From Bacteroidia bacterium (lineage in GTDB: Bacteria; Bacteroidota; Bacteroidia; Palsa-965), in NCBI GenBank assembly GCA_023151315.1, contig JAKLJE010000035.1:1-34974 (forward strand): DNA of 34,974 nucleotides. The letters run 5' to 3'. The notes beneath the pieces were generated by a model. That model was given only the letters and a program-made list of their open reading frames with translations, was not told the DNA's origin and did no database searches. Positions 1-8,536 of this stretch are shown in pieces. Made by a program: the position numbers and the translations under genes. Position 1 is the first letter of the stretch; each line of letters opens with the position of its first letter.

Positions 1-78
1 AAACTGAATACCATATTCCGCGTGTTTGATACCGAACAGGAAGCAACGGAATATTATAACAATGAAAATCAACAGTAA
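1..78 (+). CDS. C-terminal end of a STAS-domain-like protein (partial)
   Basis: An open frame runs in from the left edge and gives 25 residues before TAA at 76-78. The segment contains LNTIFRVFDTEQEATEYY. This resembles the last strand and helix of STAS-domain proteins (anti-sigma-factor antagonists), which often end in a 'hydrophobic-FxVFDTxEEA' pattern. The stop overlaps the purA start by one base (TAATG), so the two genes are probably translationally coupled. The upstream part is missing, so the domain call rests on this tail alone. A Fur-type regulator, often found upstream of purA in Bacteroidota, was considered, but the tail lacks its Cys/His-rich ending. Confidence 0.5.
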   Translation, partial: KLNTIFRVFDTEQEATEYYNNENQQ

Positions 79-1358
79 TGAAAGCAGATGTTTTGTTAGG
101 CTTACAGTGGGGCGATGAAGGAAAAGGTAAAATCGTTGACGTATTCACACCGCGTTACGACATTATTGCACGATTTCAGGGCGGTCCGAATGCCGGACAT
201 ACTCTGGAATTCAACGGCATCAAACATGTATTGAGAACGATTCCATCAGGAATATTCAGAGAGAACTCCATCAACATCATCGGTAACGGTGTTGTAATCG
301 ACCCGGTTGTTGTGATGAGTGAAATTCACGCGCTGGTGAAAATGGGGGTTGATGTAAAATCGAAATTGCTGTTTGCACGGAAAGCGCATCTGATTCTGCC
401 TACGCATCGTTTACTTGATGCGGCGTCAGAAGCATCCAAAGGCAAAGAGAAAATCGGTTCCACATTGAAAGGTATCGGACCGACATACATGGACAAAACC
501 GGTCGCAACGGAATCCGCGTTGGAGATATTCTTCTTCCGGGCTTCAAAGCAAAATATGATGCGCTGGTTGAAAAGCATAAGCAGATTCTGAGTCACCACA
601 ACTTCGAATACAATCTCGGAGAAATGGAACCGGAGTGGTTTGCTGCAATTGAAGAATTGAAAGCGTTCCAGCAGATCGACAGCGAACATTACGTGAATGA
701 AGCAATGCGCAGCGGTAAATCTATACTTGCTGAAGGCGCACAAGGTTCGTTGCTAGACATTGATTTCGGATCATATCCGTTCGTGACGTCGTCCAACACC
801 ATTTGCGCAGGAGCATGTACCGGATTGGGAATTGCACCGAATCGCATAGGTAATGTATTCGGAATTTTCAAAGCATATTGCACCCGAGTTGGTAGCGGCC
901 CCTTCCCTACTGAATTGTTTGATGAAGTTGGACAAGGCATACGCGATCGTGGTCACGAATATGGATCAGTTACCAAACGTCCACGGAGAACAGGCTGGCT
1001 TGATTTACCAGCGTTGAAATATGCAGTAATGATCAATGGTGTAACTGAACTGCTGATGATGAAGGCCGATGTACTCAGTGGCGAGAAAACAATCAAAGTT
1101 TGCACTGCATATAATTATCAGGGCAAACAGATTGATCATCTTCCATTCGATTATTCACCGGAGTTGCTGACGCCTGTTTACACGGAGCTTCCGGGATGGA
1201 ACGAAGATCTGACCGGTGTGAAATCTCCTGATGAATTGCCCGCATCATTGCACGCGTACATCGATTTCATTGAAAAATACATCGGTGTACCGGTTTCTGT
1301 AGTTTCTGTAGGTCCTGACCGCACGCAGACGCTCATGCGTAAGCAGGTTGCTGTTTAA
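78..1358 (+). CDS. purA: Adenylosuccinate synthase
   Basis: This is a full-length 426-residue enzyme, normal for the family. It joins IMP and aspartate using GTP to make adenylosuccinate, the first committed step from IMP to AMP, in the cytosol. Hallmarks are visible in order: the N-terminal GLQWGDEGKGK phosphate-binding loop, GGPNAGHT, the IMP-contacting STLKGIGPTYMDK segment, GAQGSLLDIDFGSYPFVTSSN-like core, TKRPRRTGWLD, and the C-terminal SVGPDRTQT guanine-binding loop. The ATG overlaps the stop of the preceding gene by one base. The next gene, an OstA-like secreted protein, follows after 16 bases. I see no truncation or missing catalytic element. Confidence 0.97.
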   Translation: MKADVLLGLQWGDEGKGKIVDVFTPRYDIIARFQGGPNAGHTLEFNGIKHVLRTIPSGIFRENSINIIGNGVVIDPVVVMSEIHALVKMGVDVKSKLLFARKAHLILPTHRLLDAASEASKGKEKIGSTLKGIGPTYMDKTGRNGIRVGDILLPGFKAKYDALVEKHKQILSHHNFEYNLGEMEPEWFAAIEELKAFQQIDSEHYVNEAMRSGKSILAEGAQGSLLDIDFGSYPFVTSSNTICAGACTGLGIAPNRIGNVFGIFKAYCTRVGSGPFPTELFDEVGQGIRDRGHEYGSVTKRPRRTGWLDLPALKYAVMINGVTELLMMKADVLSGEKTIKVCTAYNYQGKQIDHLPFDYSPELLTPVYTELPGWNEDLTGVKSPDELPASLHAYIDFIEKYIGVPVSVVSVGPDRTQTLMRKQVAV

Positions 1359-1374
1359 ACTGTTTAACATTTCC

Positions 1375-2955
1375 ATGCATCGCATCTGTTCTCATGGCGT
1401 GAAAATTGTGTCTTCACACACCGTGAAACAGTTGACCATTCTCTTCTTCGTGTTATTCAGTTCAGGAATATTTGCCCAGCAAGGCAAACTCATCAACCTG
1501 AAGCATGCAGACAAACTCATCGGAGATAAAGCCAAAGGCTATCAGCGTTTGATCGGAAACGTGCAGTTCGAACATCAAGGTATGTTAATGAACTGCGACA
1601 GTGCTCACTTCTTCATGGAGCAGAACAAACTGGATGCGTACGGTCACGTGTTTATTCAGCAAGGAGATTCGCTGCGACTGTGGAGTGATTTTCTGACCTA
1701 CGACGGCAATTCTCGAATTGCAGTAGCAAGCAAAAATGTGAGATTGGTTGAAGCTGACATGACGCTTACATGCGATGCAATTACGTACGACACCAAATTG
1801 CGTTACGGTTATTACAATACCGGCGGACGTATCGTGAACAAGGATAATGTGCTGACGAGTCAGAACGGAAGTTACTTTTCCGAAGGAAAGATTCTTGCAT
1901 TCCGTTACAATGTTGTCTTGAAGAATCCGCAGTACGAAATGAAGTGCGACACGCTGCGTTACCTTCCCGGACCGAAAATCGCTTATTTCCTCGGACCGAC
2001 AACCATTCGATCCACAACCAGCAAGAATTATATCTATTGCGAAAACGGATTCTACGATACATACCGCGACATTGCGCAGTTTGAAGAGAATGCATTCATT
2101 GTATCGCAAACGCAGACATTGCGTGGCGACAGTTTGTGGTACGACAGAAAGAACGGATTGGGAAAAGCATTCGGAAAAATTGAAATCAGAGATACAGCTC
2201 AGAATGTAACGATTTACGGAATGTATGCGGAGCATTATGAGAAAACGGAAACTTCATTGATTACCGGCAACGCTATTCTCGTTCAGAAATTCGAGAAAGA
2301 TTCATTGTATCTGCATGCCGATACGTTGAAATCCATAACCATTCGGCCGAAAGATGAAAAAGGCAAGCCGCAATATGCCGACAGTCTTGCAGAAAAAGTG
2401 GTTTACGGTTTTCATCATGTTGCCTTCTACAAAACCGATATGCAGGGAAGATGTGATTCTCTGGTATGGACATCAGCCGATTCAACAATGCAGTTGTTCG
2501 GTGCGCCTGTTTTATGGTCGGAAGAAAGCCAGCTGACTGCAGAGAAAATGGAGATTATTATCACGGATGGAGCAATTCACCGTCTGGATATGCACGTGAA
2601 CTGCTTTATCATTTCGAAAGAAGACAGCACCAAGTTCAATCAGATTAAAGGCAAATCCATGACCGGTTATTTCGCAAACAATGAACTGCGAAAGATCAAT
2701 GTAGATGGTAACGGTCAGACGTTGTACTACGCACAATCGGAGAAGGAGTTCATTGGAATTAACCGTGCAGATTGCAGCCGCTTGACGATCTATCTGAACG
2801 AAGAGAAAGTGGAATCCATTTCGTTTTACAGTCAGCCGGAAGCACAACTTTACCCGCCTGGAGATCTTGCACCAAGTGAGGCCTTACTGAAGGATTTCAA
2901 ATGGAGAGGAACAGAAAGACCGATGCGTGTGAAGGATATCCTGAATCACTTGTAG
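1375..2955 (+). CDS. Secreted OstA/LptA-like lipopolysaccharide transport protein
   Basis: The protein is about 526 residues. It starts with a signal peptide (basic start, hydrophobic LTILFFVLFSSGIFA, cleavage near AQQG), followed by repeated short beta-strand motifs of the OstA/LptA jelly-roll type, such as 'GNVQFEHQGMLMNCDSAHFF', 'KNVRLVEADMTLTCDAITYD' and 'GNAILVQKFEKDSLYLHADTL'. Such proteins form or support the periplasmic bridge that carries lipopolysaccharide to the outer membrane. This one is much longer than proteobacterial LptA (about 185 residues), as is usual for the Bacteroidota OstA-like family. The frame is open to a TTG at 1348 inside purA, but the ATG at 1375 gives a proper signal peptide and is preferred. 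It ends 5 bases before a convergent gene. Confidence 0.8.
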   Translation: MHRICSHGVKIVSSHTVKQLTILFFVLFSSGIFAQQGKLINLKHADKLIGDKAKGYQRLIGNVQFEHQGMLMNCDSAHFFMEQNKLDAYGHVFIQQGDSLRLWSDFLTYDGNSRIAVASKNVRLVEADMTLTCDAITYDTKLRYGYYNTGGRIVNKDNVLTSQNGSYFSEGKILAFRYNVVLKNPQYEMKCDTLRYLPGPKIAYFLGPTTIRSTTSKNYIYCENGFYDTYRDIAQFEENAFIVSQTQTLRGDSLWYDRKNGLGKAFGKIEIRDTAQNVTIYGMYAEHYEKTETSLITGNAILVQKFEKDSLYLHADTLKSITIRPKDEKGKPQYADSLAEKVVYGFHHVAFYKTDMQGRCDSLVWTSADSTMQLFGAPVLWSEESQLTAEKMEIIITDGAIHRLDMHVNCFIISKEDSTKFNQIKGKSMTGYFANNELRKINVDGNGQTLYYAQSEKEFIGINRADCSRLTIYLNEEKVESISFYSQPEAQLYPPGDLAPSEALLKDFKWRGTERPMRVKDILNHL

Positions 2956-2960
2956 CGCGA

Positions 2961-3449
2961 TTACGCCGGAATCATTCTGGAATGCCAGCTGTTCTTCACA
3001 GGTACTTCCCACTTCGAAAGAAAATCCGTTTTATCGCTGATGAGATTATTGAAGACGATGTTGTCTCCGGTTAATTCTCCACGCTCCATCATCTGTTCGA
3101 AGTGATACAGTTTCACTGTTTGGATCTTCGTTTCCGCGTCGCGGTAAGCCACGAGCATTCTATCGAACAAATTGATTTTATAATCCTGCTCCAACTGCTG
3201 CATGAAACGAACTGATTTATCAATTCCGCAACCGCTGGCCTGAGCAGTACGTTCATCTACGAAGAGCACAATAAAACGATTGTACACCACGTCGATTGCA
3301 GCCTTCATCAAATTACCATGAGATGACCATTCCATGAGAAACATGGCCGCCTTGCGACGGATTTCATTGGCTTCGATATCTGTCAGTTCGCGATCGGATT
3401 GATATACCCAAACGCGACTGTGAGACGGCATTTCAGAGAATGTGAGCAT
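2961..3449 (-). CDS. Conserved Bacteroidota protein often mislabelled 'ABC transporter ATPase'
   Basis: This soluble protein of about 157-163 residues contains the phrase SHSRVWVYQSDREL near its start, typical of a short Bacteroidota family that databases commonly name 'ABC transporter ATPase'. No Walker A (GxxxxGKS/T), signature LSGGQ or Walker B motif is present, so an ATPase role is not supported. Function is unknown. The frame continues upstream to 3503, but that part overlaps a terminator hairpin and a promoter, so the real start is ATG at 3449 or ATG at 3431. A -33/-7 promoter (3453-3486) ends 3 bases before the 3449 ATG. The gene is convergent with the OstA-like gene. Confidence 0.75.
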   Translation of the reverse strand: MLTFSEMPSHSRVWVYQSDRELTDIEANEIRRKAAMFLMEWSSHGNLMKAAIDVVYNRFIVLFVDERTAQASGCGIDKSVRFMQQLEQDYKINLFDRMLVAYRDAETKIQTVKLYHFEQMMERGELTGDNIVFNNLISDKTDFLSKWEVPVKNSWHSRMIPA

Positions 3450-3452
3450 GGA

Positions 3453-3486
3453 CAAAATTAGATGTAATGATTGCAATTTGCAAAAA
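3453..3486 (-). promoter_or_regulatory. Bacteroidota-type promoter for the 2961-3449 gene
   Basis: On the minus strand a -7 box TAATTTTG (perfect TAnnTTTG; 3453-3460) lies 20 bases downstream of a T-rich -33 element ending in TTG (3481-3486). The spacing matches the known Bacteroidota consensus. The box ends only 3 bases before the ATG at 3449, so the mRNA would be leaderless, or translation starts at the second ATG (3431). Confidence 0.65.
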
Positions 3487-3489
3487 GCA

Positions 3490-3527
3490 AAAATGAGCTG
3501 CATCCTTTAACAGATACAACTCATTTT
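3490..3527 (-). terminator. Intrinsic terminator of the desaturase gene
   Basis: A 15-bp stem (3490-3504 with 3513-3527, two G-T wobbles on the minus-strand RNA) closes an 8-base loop. On the minus strand it is followed by a T-rich run. It lies 16 bases past the desaturase stop. Its downstream edge adjoins the -33 element of the next gene, so termination and re-initiation are packed into about 75 bases. Confidence 0.75.
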
Positions 3528-3543
3528 CTTTTAAATATTCAGA

Positions 3544-4632
3544 TTAAGCACGTCCGAGACGCCACAACATCTTTGTATGCGACCACAATGCACCAACAAA
3601 CGTTCTGTTTGAGTGGTATGGTAAATTGAACTCTTCTGCTGTCTGACGCACAATCGGTGCCAGTTTGCGGTAATGCACATGACTGATTGCAGGAAACAAA
3701 TGGTGTTCAACCTGATAATTCAGTCCGCCAACATACCACGAAAGCAACCAGTTCTTAGGAGCAAAATTCGCTGTGGTAAACAATTGGTGAACTGACCAAT
3801 CGGTCTCCAGATTTCCTGACGGATCAGGCATAGGAAACTTCGTGTCTTCAACAACGTGTGCCGGCTGGAAGATGCAAGCCAGAATGAATCCGCAAAGAAA
3901 ATGCATACAAAGGAATCCGATCAGTATCATCCACCAGTCAGCCTGGAAGAACATGAAAGGAAGGAAAACTGCATATGCGTAATATGCGAGCTTAGTAAGG
4001 ATCAGAATCGCGTATTCACGACCGAAGCTCAGTCCTTTCATCTTCAACAATCCCATTTTCTTGTAACGGTGCAGTTGATTGAAATCTTTCGTGGTAATCC
4101 ACATCATGGTCATCATTCCGTAGAAGAACCATGCATAGAGAAACTGGAAGCGATGAATTTTCTTCAAAGGAGCATGCGGAGAGAAGCGCAGAATTCCTAC
4201 AGGAGCAATGTCCTCATCATGTCCCTCAACGTTTGTAAACGTGTGGTGAAGATGGTTGTGCTGCAATTGCCAGTTGGTAGTATGTCCGCCTACAATGTTG
4301 AGGCTGTGAGCGAAGATTTTGTTAAGCCATGGAAAACGTGACATGCTGCCGTGGTTGGCATCGTGCATAACACCTAAACCGATTCCGGCCATTCCGATTC
4401 CCATTCCCAGAAAGCCGAGAAATACTGCGAGATTTCCTTCAATTACTCCGAAAAGCATCAGGAAGTACGGAACAAAGTAAAATGCATGCATGAGCACTGC
4501 TTTCACGATCATTGGTACTTCACCGAATCTTGTTTTTGAATTTGATTTGAAATACTGATCAACACGTTGATGCAGAACTTTAAAAAACTCGCGTTGTTTG
4601 TTATTGAACTTAATTGTGTTTACTGAACTCAT
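3544..4632 (-). CDS. Membrane fatty acid desaturase (acyl-lipid/acyl-CoA type)
   Basis: This 362-residue integral membrane di-iron enzyme introduces a double bond into fatty acyl chains, using O2 and electrons from a carrier. The three histidine boxes are present: HDANH (about residues 90-94), HNHLHH (about 125-130) and QVEHH (about 307-311). The glutamine in place of the first histidine of box 3 is typical of the front-end (delta-5/6-like) group and its bacterial relatives. No N-terminal cytochrome b5 domain is fused, so an external electron donor is needed. Hydrophobic stretches near residues 40-90 and 205-255 fit four membrane passes. The 151-base upstream gap and downstream terminator suggest a single-gene transcript. 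Substrate and regiochemistry cannot be read from sequence. Confidence 0.9.
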   Translation of the reverse strand: MSSVNTIKFNNKQREFFKVLHQRVDQYFKSNSKTRFGEVPMIVKAVLMHAFYFVPYFLMLFGVIEGNLAVFLGFLGMGIGMAGIGLGVMHDANHGSMSRFPWLNKIFAHSLNIVGGHTTNWQLQHNHLHHTFTNVEGHDEDIAPVGILRFSPHAPLKKIHRFQFLYAWFFYGMMTMMWITTKDFNQLHRYKKMGLLKMKGLSFGREYAILILTKLAYYAYAVFLPFMFFQADWWMILIGFLCMHFLCGFILACIFQPAHVVEDTKFPMPDPSGNLETDWSVHQLFTTANFAPKNWLLSWYVGGLNYQVEHHLFPAISHVHYRKLAPIVRQTAEEFNLPYHSNRTFVGALWSHTKMLWRLGRA

Positions 4633-4783
4633 TTGTTTGTTTTAATTCGTTACGCGGGGTTTCACAAATATCGTGTTGAAATGACTTAAAACTGTCTGAC
4701 AATGATCATGAACAGACCGAATTATCAAGCTATTGTGTTAATAAGTCAAAAATTGCATGATATCAGCTAAAATAGGAAAAGCT

Positions 4784-5575
4784 TTACAGTTCATTTGCTG
4801 TGGCAATAAGCTCAGCAACGTCCATCACTTTTGTCTGAGTTTCCTTATTGAAATGTTTCACACCGTCTGTCATCATTGTCATACAGAACGGGCATCCTAC
4901 AGCAATTACATCCGGATTTGTTGAAAGAGCTTCTTCTGTTCGTTCAACATTCACTTCTTTGTTGCCTTTCTCCGCTTCCTTAAACATCTGTGCTCCTCCG
5001 GCTCCGCAGCAAAAACCGTTCTGTTTACTGCGTTTCATCTCGTTCAGTTCAACATCCAGTTTCGCTATAACTTCACGAGGTGCTTCATAAACATCGTTAC
5101 CTCTTCCGAGATAACAAGGATCGTGGAACGTGATTTTCTTGCCTTTGAATTCACCGCCCTGCACTTTCAGTTTACCCGAGTCAATCAGTTGCTGAACCAA
5201 CTGTGTGTGATGAATCACTTCATAGTTGCCGCCCAATGCAGGATATTCATTCTTGAGTGTATTGAAGCAATGCGGACACCCCGTTACGATTTTCTTCACT
5301 TCGTAACCATTCAGAACAGTAATGTTTGTCATTGCCTGCATCTGAAACAGAAACTCGTTCCCTGCGCGTTTAGCAGGATCGCCGGTGCATGATTCTTCAG
5401 TACCGAGGACGGCGAATTTCATTCCCACATGATTCAGAATACGAACAATCGCTTTCGTGATTTTCTTCGAGCGATCATCGAAACTGCCTGCGCAACCCAC
5501 CCAGAAAAGAATCTCCGGTGTTTCACCACGTGCAAGCATTTCTGCCATTGTAGGAACCTGTATTGGCTGTGACAT
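4784..5575 (-). CDS. CCG-domain Fe-S oxidoreductase (heterodisulfide reductase D/B-like subunit)
   Basis: This 263-residue soluble protein has two cysteine-rich CCG-type modules. The first has CAGSFDD near residues 28-34, EESCTGDPAKR and TGCPHCFNTL. The second has DPCYLGRG, GFCCGAGG and VGCPFCMTMM. Such modules bind [4Fe-4S] or noncubane clusters and act in thiol/disulfide or quinone electron transfer, as in HdrB/HdrD and the lactate/glycolate oxidase families. The first module has 'SCTG' instead of 'CCG', which is usual in this subfamily. It is the last gene of a run in which the 6015-7334 gene supplies a membrane anchor and two [4Fe-4S] clusters, so the pair probably forms one membrane oxidoreductase. 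The substrate is unknown. Confidence 0.85.
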   Translation of the reverse strand: MSQPIQVPTMAEMLARGETPEILFWVGCAGSFDDRSKKITKAIVRILNHVGMKFAVLGTEESCTGDPAKRAGNEFLFQMQAMTNITVLNGYEVKKIVTGCPHCFNTLKNEYPALGGNYEVIHHTQLVQQLIDSGKLKVQGGEFKGKKITFHDPCYLGRGNDVYEAPREVIAKLDVELNEMKRSKQNGFCCGAGGAQMFKEAEKGNKEVNVERTEEALSTNPDVIAVGCPFCMTMMTDGVKHFNKETQTKVMDVAELIATANEL

Positions 5576-5583
5576 GTTGAATA

Positions 5584-6012
5584 TTATTTTTCGAATACCT
5601 GAATCTTCGCTTCGCGTTCCACAAGATCAGTGAACTTGCCTTTGAACTGTGTTGCGCGCACCATGTGATTGTCAATCCAATGATAATTGCCTCCGCGAGG
5701 TTTTCCCATCAGCAAACCATGCCAACGGAAGCCGTTCTTAAGCAACCATGCTTCGGTTACTTCACGATGCTCTTCCGTACGTGATGTAAAGAACGTAATG
5801 ATGTGTCCTTCATCGTACCACGCATTGATTGTTTCCAAAGCATCAGGATACAACGCAGCATCCATCATGCGCCATGGTTCTTCATTAGGAATATCATCGC
5901 AGATTGTCCCGTCGATATCAATCAAAAAGTTCTTGATATGCGTAGGCAACACCGGACTTATTTTCTGTCCATTCTCTTCTGCGGGTTGCAACAATTGATC
6001 TTCTGCACTCAT
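5584..6012 (-). CDS. HAD-like phosphatase domain protein (often mislabelled 'phosphoheptose isomerase')
   Basis: This is a 142-residue protein. The segment FLIDIDGTICDD carries the HAD motif I DxDGT. It is followed by ITFFTSRTEEHREVT, which contains the motif II Ser/Thr region and the TSR pattern of nucleotidase/phosphatase-type HADs, and then KPRGGNYHWIDNH near the end, with the motif III lysine. Bacteroidota homologues are frequently called 'phosphoheptose isomerase', but no SIS sugar-isomerase fold is visible here. It sits 2 bases after the membrane Fe-S gene and 8 bases before the CCG gene, so it is co-transcribed with them. The substrate is unknown. The phosphatase inference rests on motif I and the TSR segment. 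Confidence 0.75.
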   Translation of the reverse strand: MSAEDQLLQPAEENGQKISPVLPTHIKNFLIDIDGTICDDIPNEEPWRMMDAALYPDALETINAWYDEGHIITFFTSRTEEHREVTEAWLLKNGFRWHGLLMGKPRGGNYHWIDNHMVRATQFKGKFTDLVEREAKIQVFEK

Positions 6013-6014
6013 AA

Positions 6015-7334
6015 TTATTCTTCGTTAGCCCAGTTCAAACGATCAGCCGGCGAAAACTGCCAAGGCGCGCCGTTGTTCTCGATATTTGTCATCATCATGT
6101 TCAGTTCAGTCGGAGAAGCCGACTGCTCCATCACGAGATAGCGACGCATATCCACTATGATTCCGAGCGGGTCAATATTCACAGGACATTCCTGCACACA
6201 GGCATTACAACTTGTACATGCCCACAATTCTTCCGGTGTGATATAATCTCCAAGTAACGATTTGCCATCGTCCTGAAATGTTCCGCCGTTTGCATCCATG
6301 TTCTTGCCGATATCATCAGCACGATCGCGAACGCTCATCATGATCTTACGAGGAGAAAGTAATTTACCGGTAATATTTGCCGGACATGAAGACGTACAAC
6401 GACCGCATTCCGTGCAGGAATACGAGTCCATGATTTGCTTCCATGTCAGATCCTGAACATCTTTCGCTCCGAAGCGCTGCGGAGTTTCCGGTGGCGGTGG
6501 AGGCGTAAATGAAGGATCGAGCATCGCTTTCACCTCTGTAGTTACAGATTCAAGATTGGTGAATTGTCCTTTGTTCTTGAGATTGGAATAATACGTATTC
6601 GGGAATGCAAGCAGAATGTGCAGGTGCTTGGAATACGGCAGATAGTTCAGGAATGCGATGATGCCAACAATGTGGAACCACCATGTAAAGCGTTCAACAA
6701 ACACAAGTGACGAAGGTTCAAGTCCTGAAAGCATTGGGGCCAGCAATCCGCTGATCGGGAAAGCAGAAGCTGAAATCTCATGGTAATGAGCGTGACCGGC
6801 GATCTGAAGATTGCGATCCGCAGCGTTCATAAATAAAAACGCAGACATCAATAACACTTCGGTGATCAGAATGTAATTAGCATCAGAACGCGGCCACCCG
6901 TCAAGATCTTTGCTGATGAAACGCTTCAGCTTTACCACATTTCTGCGTGCAAGGAAAATCAGACAGCCTGCGAGTACCAGAAGTGCAAGTACTTCAAACG
7001 TTGCAATCAGGAACGTGTACAATGGTCCGAGGAACGACAGTACGCGATGTGTTCCTGCAACACCGTCAATCAGGATTTCGATTACTTCAATATTGATGAT
7101 GATGAATCCAACATAAACGAAAAAGTGCAGAATTGCCGGCACGGGGCGTGTCACCATTTTCGATTGCCCGAGGGCAACGCGAATCATTGTTTTCCAGCGT
7201 AAGGATTTGTTATCGGAGAGTTCAACATCACGGCCTAGCAGAATGTTGCGTCTGATTTTTCCGATGTTCTTCGCGAAGAGAAATCCTCCGGCGCCAAGCA
7301 GAACTGCGAAAAGGATATTATCGATGTATTCCAT
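6015..7334 (-). CDS. Membrane-anchored Fe-S oxidoreductase (NarI-like membrane domain plus two [4Fe-4S] motifs)
   Basis: In this 439-residue protein the N-terminal half has several hydrophobic helices (about residues 5-20, 65-90, 100-130, 155-170 and 210-240), with histidines such as AILHFF that could bind heme as in NarI/DsrM-type subunits. The C-terminal part has two classical ferredoxin motifs, CTECGRCTSSCP (from about residue 307) and CTSCNACVQECP (from about residue 373). It likely passes electrons between the quinone pool and the CCG-domain partner encoded 440 bases downstream. The gene follows the MCE gene after 19 bases and precedes the HAD gene by 2 bases. This cluster is common in Bacteroidota, but its substrate has not, to my knowledge, been settled. 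Confidence 0.85.
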   Translation of the reverse strand: MEYIDNILFAVLLGAGGFLFAKNIGKIRRNILLGRDVELSDNKSLRWKTMIRVALGQSKMVTRPVPAILHFFVYVGFIIINIEVIEILIDGVAGTHRVLSFLGPLYTFLIATFEVLALLVLAGCLIFLARRNVVKLKRFISKDLDGWPRSDANYILITEVLLMSAFLFMNAADRNLQIAGHAHYHEISASAFPISGLLAPMLSGLEPSSLVFVERFTWWFHIVGIIAFLNYLPYSKHLHILLAFPNTYYSNLKNKGQFTNLESVTTEVKAMLDPSFTPPPPPETPQRFGAKDVQDLTWKQIMDSYSCTECGRCTSSCPANITGKLLSPRKIMMSVRDRADDIGKNMDANGGTFQDDGKSLLGDYITPEELWACTSCNACVQECPVNIDPLGIIVDMRRYLVMEQSASPTELNMMMTNIENNGAPWQFSPADRLNWANEE

Positions 7335-7353
7335 TAATCAGGAGAATCTGTAC

Positions 7354-8376
7354 TTAGTTACCACGCCGCTTTCTCAATCGTTCAATACTATCGAGTTTGC
7401 GCTGTCGTTCCTGTTCTTCTTTCTTGTTCGGTTTCTTCTTGAATGGCAGATACCTGCCCGGATATCTCGTCATATCCTCAATCAGGAATTGCATTTGGGC
7501 GTTCGAGTACCTCAGATCGGCAATGACGAGTGAATCCTGTCCCATAAGAACAGAGCTAGCTCCTTCCGTATTGATGCGGGCAAGAATTGCGTTAGCATTG
7601 ACGAGCGCTTCAGCAGCGCTGTTGATCGCCTGCTTGAGGTTCGATTTCGCAACGGAGTCGGTAATATTCTTGAAGTTGGACATCGCAAGAGCAAGCGTGT
7701 CTTTGTTTTCGTCCATCATCTTGGTAAACTCTTTCAGATGGAAAACAATTTCTGACATACTCTTATGCGAACTCTCGACCATCGTATCGAGATTGTAAGC
7801 CGTGTTCTTGAACGATTCCAACGCCAGACGAATGTTAGTAAAGCTGGCTGTAATGGATTGTGCACTTTCCTCATTGATTACTGCTGAGAAAACCGTAACC
7901 ATAGAATCAATTGAACCAACAAGGCTTTCCACTTTATTCTTGAGCGGGAGGAGCTGAACATTCACCTGATCTTTCAACGAAACCTCATTCGTTCCGCGAA
8001 TAAACATTCCGTCTGAAACAGGCTTCCCTTTCGGAGAAGGAATCAGCATCAGTTCCATATTTCCAAGTAAGCCGCCGCTGTGAATAAGTGCCACTGCAGA
8101 ATCCGTGAGCTGCAGATTATCATCAGTAATAATGAAATGTACAATCAATTCACCCGTTTTCGGATCCATTTCGATGTCGCGAACCGTTCCAACCTTGAAT
8201 CCGTTCACCTGAACGGTATTGTTTTTTGTCAACCCGTCGACATGTGCGTAACGCACATAAAGATCCAGGCTTGTAGAGAATATGTCTCTGCCTTTCAGGA
8301 AGTTAAAACCGTAAATAAACAGGGCTACCGCCACAATTACGATGATTCCTGTACGTATTTCCTTTGAGTATTTCAC
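7354..8376 (-). CDS. MlaD/MCE-family lipid transport protein
   Basis: This 340-residue protein has one N-terminal membrane helix (GIIVIVAVALFIYGFNFLKG, about residues 10-29). An MCE domain follows (about 37-115; 'VDGLTKNNTVQVNGFKVGTVRDIEM' type), and then a long helical region rich in small and polar residues that is predicted to form the MCE tube. MCE proteins bind phospholipids or other hydrophobic molecules and shuttle them across the periplasm, usually with an MlaE permease and MlaF ATPase; neither is in this window. The start is GTG at 8376; no in-frame ATG was found just upstream. A near-consensus -7 box TATTTTCG lies at 8395-8402. It is the first gene of the run ending with the CCG protein. 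Confidence 0.85.
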   Translation of the reverse strand: MKYSKEIRTGIIVIVAVALFIYGFNFLKGRDIFSTSLDLYVRYAHVDGLTKNNTVQVNGFKVGTVRDIEMDPKTGELIVHFIITDDNLQLTDSAVALIHSGGLLGNMELMLIPSPKGKPVSDGMFIRGTNEVSLKDQVNVQLLPLKNKVESLVGSIDSMVTVFSAVINEESAQSITASFTNIRLALESFKNTAYNLDTMVESSHKSMSEIVFHLKEFTKMMDENKDTLALAMSNFKNITDSVAKSNLKQAINSAAEALVNANAILARINTEGASSVLMGQDSLVIADLRYSNAQMQFLIEDMTRYPGRYLPFKKKPNKKEEQERQRKLDSIERLRKRRGN

Positions 8377-8485
8377 CGGCTCAGAATTCGGAGGCGAAAA
8401 TACGAAAAAATCGGGGATTCGGGTGTTTAAAGCCCTACTCGTCTGCCCTGTGGATCAGTGCATTGAAGATTCTTAAAATAAAAAA

Positions 8486-8519
8486 ACAGCCGGCGAGTAG
8501 TTTCCGCTATGCCGGCTGT
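8486..8519 (-). terminator. Intrinsic terminator of the amidase gene
   Basis: A 9-bp GC-rich stem (ACAGCCGGC at 8486-8494 with GCCGGCTGT at 8511-8519) has a 16-base loop. On the minus strand it is followed directly by a run of T residues (8480-8486). It lies 18 bases past the amidase stop, so the amidase is transcriptionally separated from the MCE run. Confidence 0.85.
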
Positions 8520-8536
8520 CGTTTGAGTAACGGAAA

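Noticed and set aside
1585-2235. 216-residue minus-strand open frame opposite the OstA-like gene
   Set aside because: It is a shadow frame; it lacks a signal, domain or promoter, while the plus-strand frame has a signal peptide and family repeats.
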